A DNA stretch of 64,000 nt, from NCBI GenBank assembly GCA_021396245.1, contig WNYE01000053.1, forward strand, positions 1 through 64,000, in the 5' to 3' direction. The notes under the pieces are model-generated. The model worked only from the letters and a program-made list of their open reading frames with translations. It was not told the DNA's origin and ran no database searches. The position numbers and the translations under genes are program-made. This document shows positions 43,164-53,066 of this stretch, one piece after another. The stretch comes from Sporothrix humicola. Taxonomy: Eukaryota; Ascomycota; Sordariomycetes; Ophiostomatales; Ophiostomataceae. Positions within the stretch are counted from its first letter, which is position 1, and each line of letters begins with the position of its first letter.

Positions 43164-44434
43164 CGCGCGTTGGAAAGTGGGTGAGCGACAACGGGAACTA
43201 GCTTCGGGAGAGCCCACACGGCAAAGTGACAAGCCGGCGGTAGCGTGTGGGTCAGCTCGTGGGCTCGTGGATAGCCTGTAATACTGTCTAGAAACGCTTC
43301 AAAGTATGGAGAGAAGAATGTGATCTTCCTTTGTTCACAAAGTCTCCCAGGGGTTCATCCCGAATATTGCAGGCGTTGGGTAGGACAAAACGTTCCCAAT
43401 AAATGGCCATGGCTGTCGGTGGGTGTGCTCCATGCACCAAGGTAGCAGCACATCGTGCTGTACCTGGTCTCGGGCATGGTGGGCACGGTAAAAGCTGGGG
43501 AGAGAAGGATACCTTTGTAAAAGCTCGATGCTTAAAAATATGTGTGCCTACTCAGATCTGAAGAGGAAGGAGCTGAAAGTTTATGGAGGTTTGAGGAAGG
43601 AAAGGATGCAAGAGCACTGGGAGTGTGGGTGGAAATAAGTGGGTCAATATGGGGGTTCTCAGACCCGACCCACCTCTTAACCCCTGCCGACGCACCTTGA
43701 CTTCACCTCTCCCACACCATTTAACAGCGTCTTGTACACCATGGAGCTCCGTGATCTTTAAACATGTTCCTGGTGTATCTTGACCTTTTCGCATCGCGAA
43801 ATAATCAAAGAAATTCGGGCTTGGATCGAAATGGCCTGTGGACAATGTGAAAAATATCAAGCACCGGAAATGGCACAAATTGCAAGAGCGACCGGTCAAT
43901 TGTTGTCCAACGGAATAAATCTAAGATGGAAGGGGCGAGCAGCCTCGAAGCAAGGGGGGCACCACCTTGAAGACACGAAAAAGAAAGCATATGCAAGAGA
44001 ATGCATATTGTGACGACTCACGAAGGCGATTCACCACACTGTCCTGCACTTTCAGTTTGCTCTGGTCGCCTCTCTTCGCCCCCCTGGCCACATCCTCGTT
44101 CAGCCTCCAGGCTGCCCTGTCTTGTTTTGCTTCGTGACTGCCTTTTCCAGCTGCCATTTCGTTGTTCCCCTCGTTCTTTCTTTTACGCACATTTGCACCT
44201 TCCTCTCCCCTTCTTTTCTTGCTTCGTGCTTGCCTTCGTAGCTCATCTACCCCTTTTACGTTATTCTTTCTGCTAGACAAACCCTCGCTCACACTCCCTT
44301 CCTTTAACCTTGCTTTTTCTCCTCGTCGTCGTGTCTTTTCGCCAGTACTCCGTACTATTTACCTATCGTTTTTTTTTCTTCGAGACGCCTCTCTGTCTGG
44401 TCTTGTCTCGCCATCGTCGTACTCGTCCAACGCA

Positions 44435-44440
44435 TATAAG
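44435..44440 (+). promoter_or_regulatory. TATA box for the Gln-rich gene
   Basis: TATAAG in GCATATAAGAGG is preceded and followed by a long CT-rich tract (about 44150-44600). A transcript starting ~30-60 bp downstream would include the upstream ORF at 44818 in its leader. Confidence 0.5.
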
Positions 44441-44817
44441 AGGAACAGTTTCCTCGCCCTCCCTCCGGCCGTCTTTATTCCAGTTTCTCGCTCTCCGATC
44501 CTTTCATTTGTTTCGATTCTCCATCGCCCGCCTCCTCCAAAATCCAGCCCTATCTCTTGACAATCTTCTACTTCCAAACCGGAACACTAGACCTAGTTCC
44601 ACCGTGATCCACACGCCGGTCGCTTTCTTCCCGTTCATTACTTCGTACATTTGGGTCACTTCACACTCCTTGCTCCGTCTTCCCCTAAACAGTAGTTCTG
44701 TTTGGCTCCCAGCTCCCCGAATATCCTTCAGGATCTACATTTTACACGCGCTTTATCAACCGGTGGTCTGGTGATCCAGTATCACGGTTCCTATTCACAA
44801 CTCCAACAACCCGTCCA

Positions 44818-45015
44818 ATGGGCCACTTCGCTTCTCCCTTGGCCAACCCGAGATTCGAGTTTATCTACTTCTGTATCACAACAACCATTTCCATCTTCAC
44901 CAAACTTGTTATCGGTCCAATCGTCGCGGTCATCCTTTTTCTTCAAGTTTTCTTCACCCTGATCCGTCTGCATATTCCTGACATCTCCTGGTCTTGGGAG
45001 TTGCCCGGCTTCTGA
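44818..45015 (+). CDS. upstream ORF encoding a 65-aa hydrophobic peptide
   Basis: From ATG to TGA, 65 codons. Residues about 15-50 are strongly hydrophobic (YFCITTTISIFTKLVIGPIV and following), enough for one or two membrane spans. It ends six bases before the ATG at 45022 and is in the same frame, so only one TGA separates it from the downstream protein. It could be a translated regulatory uORF, a separate micro-membrane protein, or part of a longer protein made by readthrough or interrupted by a mutation. Its context near ATG (TCCAATGG) is moderate. Confidence 0.35.
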   Translation: MGHFASPLANPRFEFIYFCITTTISIFTKLVIGPIVAVILFLQVFFTLIRLHIPDISWSWELPGF

Positions 45016-45021
45016 TTCACC

Positions 45022-47050
45022 ATGAAATCTAAGTCTCCTCACCGGGTTTGGGCCGGTGCGCATGCCTTATCACCCATTGAGTATGACACTATCCACAAGG
45101 TGGTAGCTTTCTTGGATTAATCTCTGCCAATGCTACACACGTACTGATACTGCTGGCAGTCTTACTGGCGTCCAACGTCCTTCGCAGATTAAGGGCAAGG
45201 CAAAGGAAAAGACTGTGGAATACAATCTCCAACAGTCTGCTACGGACTCTTACCTGTCGAGTCCACAATTGAGCTCTCGATCAAGTCCATCACAGCAGCT
45301 TTCACAAGAACAAATCGACTACCAGCTCAGCTATCACCACCAACAGGCTCCTCTCGTGGAACAACAAGTACAACAAACGTACTCCAGCCACTTGACTCCT
45401 CTTCCTCCTTCACAGCTGCCCCAGCAGCAAAACTATAACCATACACAGACGCAGATGCCATACCCTGGGCACTACCAGCCTCAACAGCCATACTCAGTGA
45501 CCAGCTCATCACAGAATCACCTGCCCGTCCAGGCTCCTCAGTTACCACCTTATGGCCACCAGCCATCCATTCCAAGGCATCACCAGGAGCCACAGCCACC
45601 AGCATTGACATCCCAGCCTCTTGTGAGAGAGCAACCTTCCTTCACACCTTCTCGCACAGAGCAGTCAGCCCAACACCCCAACATGGATGAACAAGAATGT
45701 CGAAATCCAAAGTGCCAGCAGCTCAGATTCCGGATTCAACTGCTTGAGCTCCAACTACAGGGCCAGCGTATTCAAGATCTACATCACCGTCTACCAACCT
45801 ACCAGCCAGGCCAACCTCAAAGTCAGCCTCACAGTTTTCAAAGTCAGGATGGAACCGCATGCGACAGCGGATCAGACGATGATGGTTCAGAAAACCTCAA
45901 GCTAGGAATGCAAAAGGAAATGCAAGAGCACGTGGTACAACTGCAAATGCAGAACCCTATACCAATACACACTCCAATCCCAGTGTCATTTATCCAGCCA
46001 GCCCTCTTAACAATGCCCACACCAACATTCACTCCAGCGCAACCTCCTCTCGACACGCAGACATCAACCCAATTTCCTACCCAGAGCACGGCGCCGGCTC
46101 CCATTCAGACGTCAACACCAGCCCCATCGTATGCTTCATCGCAAACATCCCTGACGGTATCTCAAACAGCTTCTCAGGCACCCACACAAGCCTCGGTGCA
46201 ACCGACGATAAGCCCTTATCACCTAGGGCCGTCGCAACTACCTCCACAAGCCCTCACGCCAGGTTACACGCCAATACCTCCCACAGTTCCTATGCAGATG
46301 CATGAGCAGCTACCAGACCAGGTACCCACGCTACTACCACCACCATGTTGTCTGAAAACATGCACAGTAGCTCACCTTCCCTGGACAGAAATCTTGAAAA
46401 TGGACACAAGCAGCTCCTCACTCCCTGAACTCGAGGCTTTTGACTTTACGACCGTACTCTTTGAGAAATACGATAAGCTGTACAGCCGACTGGCGGTCGT
46501 CGACTCAAAAATGGCCGAACTTGGCTACTTCCGGAGGCCGAGAGCGCCGGGGTTCAAACGAAGGCCTGTCCAAAATGTCCTTCAGGGCCAAGTTCAAGGT
46601 CAAAACGGGGCATCGATTCTATTGCCGGCTGCATCTCATGCTCAAACACCGGCGGTTGCGACACCCTCAACTGCAACATCTCCGCCGCCTGTGGCATCTT
46701 CTCAGACTCAGGGCTGGACGTCTTCCACGCCAATGACGGACGAAGATTTTAGGTTGATGTTTAAGCGGACAATGGACCGGTATCTGCACAACCTTGAGAG
46801 AATGGCCAGACAAAGACACAACGTGACAGTGGCTTCTGAGCGGGGCAAGACAGTGGAAGAAATTGAGAACGATTCGTCGGAGATGACAAACGCATTTGCT
46901 TATAAGTGCTTCTTTCTTGAAACGGACAGAAGACGCGTTGTGGAGTTGTGGACTGAGAGAGACCAGTTGTTGGATGAGCTGGCAAGTCTCGAGCGGGAGA
47001 TGGAAAAGGCTAGAGATCATGGGCTTATGCCGTGGGCAGAAAATTCTTGA
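45022..47050 (+). CDS. hypothetical Gln/Pro-rich protein with C-terminal coiled coil
   Basis: Proposed model: exon 1 from ATG (MKSKSPHRVWAGAHALSPIE) at 45022 to about 45099 or 45102, an intron ending at the CGCAG at 45187 (CTGAT branch at 45144-45148), and exon 2 from 45188 to TGA at 47050, about 646 aa. The donor (GTGGTA or GTAGCT) is not consensus, so exon 1 is provisional; exon 2 is a long clean frame. Residues 40-400 are Gln/Pro/Ser/Thr-rich low complexity, as in transcription co-regulators or prion-like proteins. A short ECRNPKCQQLRFRIQLLELQ segment may be a Cys-containing coiled coil. The last ~230 residues are more ordered, with a KYDKLYSRLAVVDSKMAELG helix and a final charged coiled coil (ETDRRRVVELWTERDQLLDE). 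I do not recognise the family; nuclear function is a guess from composition. Confidence 0.7.
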
Positions 47051-47126
47051 TAGATGGGCAACGCGGTGTGTCCAGGAAAATGTTTTCTATCTTTATTTTT
47101 GAATCTGCTTCATTGATACTTCTTTT

Positions 47127-47149
47127 GGGGCGGGGGGGGGGGGGCAGGG
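47127..47149. repeat. poly-G tract
   Basis: GGGGC followed by 13 consecutive G (47132-47144) and CAGGG, about 80 bp past the stop codon of the preceding gene. It is capable of forming a G-quadruplex. Confidence 0.9.
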
Positions 47150-47415
47150 AACTTTTGGCATTTCAACTTATATAGGGCGTGTGGAATTTACGTAAGTAAA
47201 ACTGGGACACTCGAGGGACTGAGTTATTACGGAGTCGGATCGTGGTAAACGAAGGATCTTGGGTATTATTTTGGCGTTTTTATTTTTATTTTTAATTTCA
47301 CTTTCTTCTACCTTTCATCTAATTTTAAAGAAGTATTGTATTAAGTTTATTGTTTATTGTTGAGATACAAAAACACAAAACCACAAAAAAAGAGAGAAAA
47401 AGGAGGAAAAGGAGG

Positions 47416-47463
47416 AAAAGAAAAGAAAAGAAAAGAAAAGAAAAGAAAAGACAGAGAGAGAGA
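47416..47463. repeat. (AAAAG)7 microsatellite followed by GA repeat
   Basis: Seven uninterrupted AAAAG units (47416-47450), then ACAGAGAGAGAGA. Flanking AGGAGGAAAAGG suggests older degenerate units. Confidence 0.95.
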
Positions 47464-48402
47464 TATCACAATCTTTGAATTTCAAAACACTACCGTAGAA
47501 AAACCAGTGCCATTATTCCTAGGACTCCATCAAGAACACATTAAGAAAATCAAGGTAGAGAAAAGTTAGCAAAGCTGGCCTATCTAGATACCGCAATATA
47601 ATTTCGATTTGTTTGTTGACATTGACCCTTCTCCTGATATTTGGTGGTGAAATGGTATCACGTGTCTAGATTATGCCTGGCAGAATTGCCACCAGATTTA
47701 TTTATATTCCCATTTTGCCTATGCACACTGAAATACACACCGTAATTGTTCTCGATAAGACTCCGATAAGGGACTGGCCTATGTGCGAATATCGGTAGTT
47801 TTTGGCCCCCTCTACCAGCACTCTCCCCACCATTTGGAACTGGTGTGGGTCTCGTTGCTAGGCCCAGCCAGTTGCGTTTCTGGTACTTGCGCCATCAGCG
47901 TGGTTGCCTCTCGGTTCGTTTTTATTGACTTGGAGCTCTCACCGCGCCGCGTCTTCTATGGCATTCCACCAATACAGCGTCCCACGACGGCAACACATTT
48001 GCCTTCTGCCTCTCGACTTCACCTCACCTACCAACCGGTGCTCTTGTGCGTCCCTTTCCGAACCTCTCCCTCCATCTCCAATCCTCCAATCCCTCTCCTC
48101 GGTAAGCTCTTGCTATGATTGGCCCCGCGGCTTGTTGCATACTGACTGTTTTGCCCACCGTGGCGTTTTCCAGAGAACCTCCCACTTTTCTCTCGCCTCG
48201 ACACCGACTTTCCCTTCGTTTTGTCACGATCGCTACGTTCTGTCGTATTTCGACTTTACTCTGCCTGAAGACGCTCTCTCGACCTCCCTAGCCATTACCC
48301 CGCCTTGTTTGTTCGTCCGCGAAATACGTCACGATAGAACACAGCCTTGTCTGCTTCGAACTCAGAACACAAGCGAACACATTCTCACTCAATCCACGCA
48401 CC

Positions 48403-50309
48403 ATGGCCAGCATGGATGTTGACTCGGCGGACGCCGCCAAGACTACCGTTCCCGGTATGCACATCTTCTTTTGGCCTTGACTTTCTGCTTCGAGGTCACA
48501 TACTAACAGCCCTCTCTCCGTTTTACAGTCGTCATTCGGCATCAGGGAAAGAAGTACGACGTTGACGTGGATGTCTCCGAGCCCGGCGCCATCTTCAAGT
48601 ACCAAGTCTTCAGCTTGACGGGTGTGCAGCCCGAGAACCAGAAGATCTTGATCAAGGGCAAGCAGGTCAAGGATGACACGGAAATGTCAACACTCGGCCT
48701 CAAGCCGGCTCAGGCCATTATGGTTCTGGGTCAGCCCGGCGCGGCACCCACTCGCTTCGAAGCCCCCAAGGTGAAGCCCAAGTTCGTCGAGGACTACGAC
48801 GGCAACGACGCTGCCCTCCAGAACGACACACCGGGTGGCCTCATCAACTTGGGCAACACCTGCTATCTCAACGCATCTCTGCAGGCAATGCGCTCGATCC
48901 CCGAGCTGCAGGACTCACTGATCAACCGCCAGGTTGCCAGCAACGACAGCTCGTCTCAGTCGCTGTCCGGCCGCCTGCGTGATGTGTACACACGCATGGC
49001 CAAGTCGCATAACGCCTATGTGCCAGAATACTTCCTCAACACCCTGCGCTCGCTCAACCCTCGCTTCGCCGAGCGTTCCCGGACCGGCCAGGGCTATGCA
49101 CAGCAGGACGCCGAAGAGGCCTGGACTTTCATCGTGGGCAACCTGCGCAGGACGCTGTTCGTGAAGGAGAACGCCAAGGCTCTGCCGCCAGTAGAGGGCG
49201 AGGCGGGTTCGGCCAGCCTGGCGACGACGGTTGAGTCTGTGCCCGAGGAGGGTGCCAGCTCTAGCTCTGGCTCTAGCAGTAACGTCAACATTGTCAAGCG
49301 CTACTTGGCGGGCGAGGTGCAGAAGACGCTGATTTGCGACGACCCCGAGGGCCGCACCGACGCCGAGTCGGCACCCACCACCGAGACGTTCCTGACGCTC
49401 CCCTGCCACATTAGCATCTCCATCAACCACCTCCGTGACGGTCTGCTGGCCGGTCTGACCGAGAAGATCGAGAAACACTCGGAGATCCTGGGCCGCGATA
49501 CGACCTACACCTCGACAATGAAGATCTCGCGCCTACCAAAGTACCTGACCGTGCACTTTGTGCGGTTCTACTGGAAGCGTGATATTCAGAAGAAGGCCAA
49601 GATCATGCGCAAGGTCACCTTCCCGCACGAGCTGGACATTTCCGAAATGTGCACAGACGAGCTGCGTGCCAAGCTGGTGCCGGTGCGCGAAAAGGTGCGC
49701 GACGTCCGCAAGGAAGTCGAGGAAATTGAGCGGACCAACAAGAAACGCAAGCGCCGCCTGTCCATGGAGAAGAAGGCCGAGGCCGCCGCTGCTCGCTTTG
49801 GCCCCGGCCCCAGCGGCAGCAGCTCGTCGGAGGCTAAGCCTGCTGATGACAAGGACAAGAAGGAGAAGAAGGAGGGCGAGGGTGAGGACGATGTCGAGTA
49901 CAAGACGGACGCACAGATCGACGAGGAGAAGCGCGTCTCACTCGAAAAGGCCAAGGAGGAGCTGTACCAGCTGGTGCGCCCGCGCCTCGAGGAAGACCGT
50001 TACGCCAACCACACGGGCCTGTACGAGCTGCGCGCCGTCGTCACGCATCAGGGTGCCGGCGCCGACAGCGGTCACTACACGGCCTTTGTCAAGAAGGGCT
50101 CCATCGTCAACCCGCAGACCGGCAAGAAGACCGAGGAGGACGGCAACTGGTGGTGGTTCAACGACGACCAGGTCTCCGAGGTTGGCAGCGAGCGTATCGA
50201 CGCCCTGGCCGGTGGTGGCGAGTCGCACTCGGCGCTGATTCTGCTGTACGGCTCTGTGCCGCTGCCGCTCCCCGAGAGCCGCGTGACGGAGCAGTTCTTT
50301 ACGTCGTAG
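48403..50309 (+). CDS. ubp6: Ubp6/USP14 proteasome-associated ubiquitin hydrolase
   Basis: Exon 1 48403-48454, a 74-nt intron with a TACTAAC branch site, exon 2 48529-50309; 610 aa. The N-terminal ubiquitin-like domain (about 18-90; VIRHQGKKYDVDVDVSEPG) docks on the 26S proteasome base. The USP catalytic domain follows, with Cys129 in GLINLGNTCYLN, His533 in GADSGHYTAF and Asn562/Asp563 in WWWFNDDQ, so the catalytic triad is complete. In the family it trims ubiquitin chains from proteasome-bound substrates and recycles ubiquitin. It is longer than the roughly 500 aa of yeast Ubp6 because of a charged insertion (about residues 405-465; NKKRKRR, then Ala-rich, Ser-rich and Lys/Glu/Asp-rich runs) between the Cys box and the His box, probably flexible. 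The start is the first of two near ATGs (MASMDVD). Confidence 0.97.
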
Positions 50310-53066
50310 ATGCAAGGACACGAAAAAAAATATTGCATTGAAAGGGTGGAGGAGGGCGGCTGAAAAGGGCCGAAGAAGAAGGTTTTGGCACATGATTCTG
50401 TTTTGAGCGCATAACAGCGGAAGACAGGGACGACGGGTCTACAGAGCGGAATATGAATATGAAATCTTAGACAGGGCCGCGAACGGCGTATCTTCGACAG
50501 CATAAAAGACATCTCAAGCCTTGGCTGTTTGTGTTATTTTTACATGAGACCCTTCTGATCGTAGACGTGACGTACAATGGGCTCGTGGGGGCTCATCGGT
50601 TAAAGACACATGAGTCTCAGTATGCATTCAACCATCCAAACCGGTCAAACCAACAAATTCGTCAGTCTTTCAGCCTTACCACTGACAGCTCCCCCCACTA
50701 CCCATCGCTTGTTCTTACCCACTCTCTTCTTACTGATAAATTTCTTCTTATTTTCTTGCCATGACGACACAGGTAGATCCACCTTTTCGGGACCGGGACA
50801 CACATCTCAGCTCCGGATCTGCCCCGTTGTGTACCGCAACACGTGGAATTTGGGCAAAAAAACGTGTGTCGATTGCAGATTTAGCATTTCGATTATGCTT
50901 GGAACCGATCACTTGAGATCTATGCGTGGAACGCGTTCTGGCCCGTGAGGGAACACCCGCAGTCTTGCCGCCTTCTTGCCGCCGCCTTTCCGTCTGCTTC
51001 CCGTTGTTCGACGACTTTTGTTGGTTCTTTTCTTTGTGATCCAACAGTTGCCCTGAAAATATCACCGCCCATAAGAGTTGGGGGTTTGTGATGCATAATG
51101 GTGGTTAGACGTCCACAACATGCAATTTTTTTGGGGTACGTCTTCCTGATATTTCACACCTCTGTCATATATTGCTCTCCTGTCAAGTGCCACGAGATAA
51201 ATGCAGGGGTCTGCATTGCTTTTGAGGCGGCAGTCGATCTGCGAGCAATTTTGCCCGCGTGGCACAACCCTGCGGCACAAAGGATACGCCAGGGATCTTT
51301 TGAGTTCATGACAGAAAACATAAGAAAAGCAAAAACACACGTCAAAGAAACGTAGCATGGGGCGTGGGATGAAAACGTGTCGCGCACGCAGAATGGCCAA
51401 CGCATGTTGTTGGAGCACAAAAGGGCCAGAATCTCCAAGGTGAGGCAACACACACTGCACGATTTCTGCACGTGACACGCATTCCACTGTTTCACTCAGA
51501 CGGCCCGCGAGAACGGACATCTGCTTCTCACAGTTCAGAGGCCACAGAGAACAACAAAGCGGCAGAAGTACGACGTACACATGCAAGTTTCCCCTTGACA
51601 CGTCCTTTGCATGGCGGATTGAGATAGTGTAGCATCTCAAAATTAAAGCTCCGGCTTCTGGCCAAACAGGACGTTGCCGTGGTTTTCCCATGTCAGGCTC
51701 TGAAATCCCATAATTTTGCACCGCCACAGCGCCACAAACACCCTGTCACACCTAAAATGCACTCAAAATGCCCACCCAATCTAAGCTTCTCCACGCCGCC
51801 CAGGCTTCACCGATCCCACTAGCAACGAATCGCCGCCGCCTGGAACCCCTCACAAAAAGTCACAAAAGTCACGAAAGAACCTGCCCCTTTTCCCTGGGCG
51901 CACTTTGCCCCGCCATTTAGTGCAGGATGTTGGCTGCAGGGAGACCGCTGAACTCACCTAGTTGCCTGCTGTAATTGGTTGTTGCCTCCTGCTGGTGCAA
52001 TACCCACCGCCTTCCTAATTCTCACTCGAACCCCCCAATGGGCGGTGTTGGACTGGCAAATTTTTGCTGGCGCAGTCTTTTTTTCTTTTAAAACAATTAA
52101 ATTAACACAAAAAATAAAGCCAGAAAAACGGTGAGCAGCTAAATTTTTTCGTTGGCCTGGCCCAAGAGGTCTTTCCGCCTTTAATGGTGACAAGACCTGA
52201 GACGACTCAAGAGGCAGTCACGACTGGTCATCACAATAACCACGTTGGACAGAGAGGTAGGAAGGTGCGACGGAGACATAAAGTATAAATCAAATTGAGT
52301 AGAAAAGGGGCTTCAATTCTAGACCTTCACTTTAGAAACAACATTGACAACTATCGACGTTGGAGATCGCATCCCATCAATTTCGACCCCAGAACGCCTG
52401 AACGGACAGGGGCCGTTGACCACTGAGACAGTAACAAACAGCGGTGCGTCGTGCAAGCCGCAAAGCGCCTGTATTCCCCCCAGCGACCTTCCCGCCCCAG
52501 AATTTCTCCCACCGGGAGTCTGCCACCCCAAAAGCCAAAAAGCACCGAGGACCACACAAACAAAAAAATAAGTCTGGAAAACAAAAGGGTCCATTCTCGC
52601 ATCCTCGCCGCCTTCAACCACCTCTCGCTCTCGCCGTTTGCCTTTTCACGTCGAGTGCTCCCCGTCTATCTTCATTTTCAGTGCCAGTCAAGAATTCGGT
52701 CTCCAGACAGTCCAAGCCCCTGGGACCCTCTTGTGTTTGCGACCTTGCACTTGGCTCTCCTTGTCCCGCCATCCCCCTCCCTTCTTGTCTTTCGCATTCT
52801 CGCCCTTTCGGACGCCGTCCTCGCCAATACACACATTGGCCTTGCAGTCTGCCGGCTTCCACCAGCGGCTGCATCGTTTCGGCTTGTCTCTCGACTCAAT
52901 CTTCATTCTACGTCTTCTGTCGACGGCCCCGGCTCGTTGCTGCTCTCAGACTCGAGCCCCGGACTAGTTACAACCCCCTCTCCTCGACAAACCCCCATTC
53001 ACGCGCCCGCCACCCTCGAGCCGGCTTTCGACCAGCACGTCGCAACGCGCGACACAGCCCATCGCC
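50310..53066. other. intergenic region, no gene seen
   Basis: About 2.8 kb between two plus-strand genes. The minus-strand frame at 51062-51727 lacks family features or a plausible intron pattern. The last ~500 bases are CT-rich and form the promoter and leader of the karyopherin gene. Confidence 0.5.

Larger units (their letters stand above)
36864..44817. other. gene-poor region, no gene seen
   Basis: About 8 kb without a supportable gene on either strand. The start is the transporter 3' UTR. It includes a TTTAGG/CCTAAA and GGCC-rich segment at 39870-40050, GA microsatellites at 42356-42368 and 43147-43163, and from about 44150 a long CT-rich tract with a TATA box that belongs to the gene starting at 45022. 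An 11-12 bp motif GTACTCCGTACT near 44345 also occurs near 14579. Confidence 0.5.
47051..48402. other. intergenic region with simple repeats
   Basis: Starts with the 3' UTR of the Gln-rich gene, including the G13 run, then AT-rich DNA, the AAAAG repeat, and the ubp6 promoter and leader (CT-rich from about 48040). No gene is seen. Confidence 0.5.

Noticed and set aside
44162..44774. Plus-strand frames of 132 and 154 codons upstream of the Gln-rich gene
   Set aside because: Leu/Ser/Phe/Pro-rich products of the CT-rich promoter tract.
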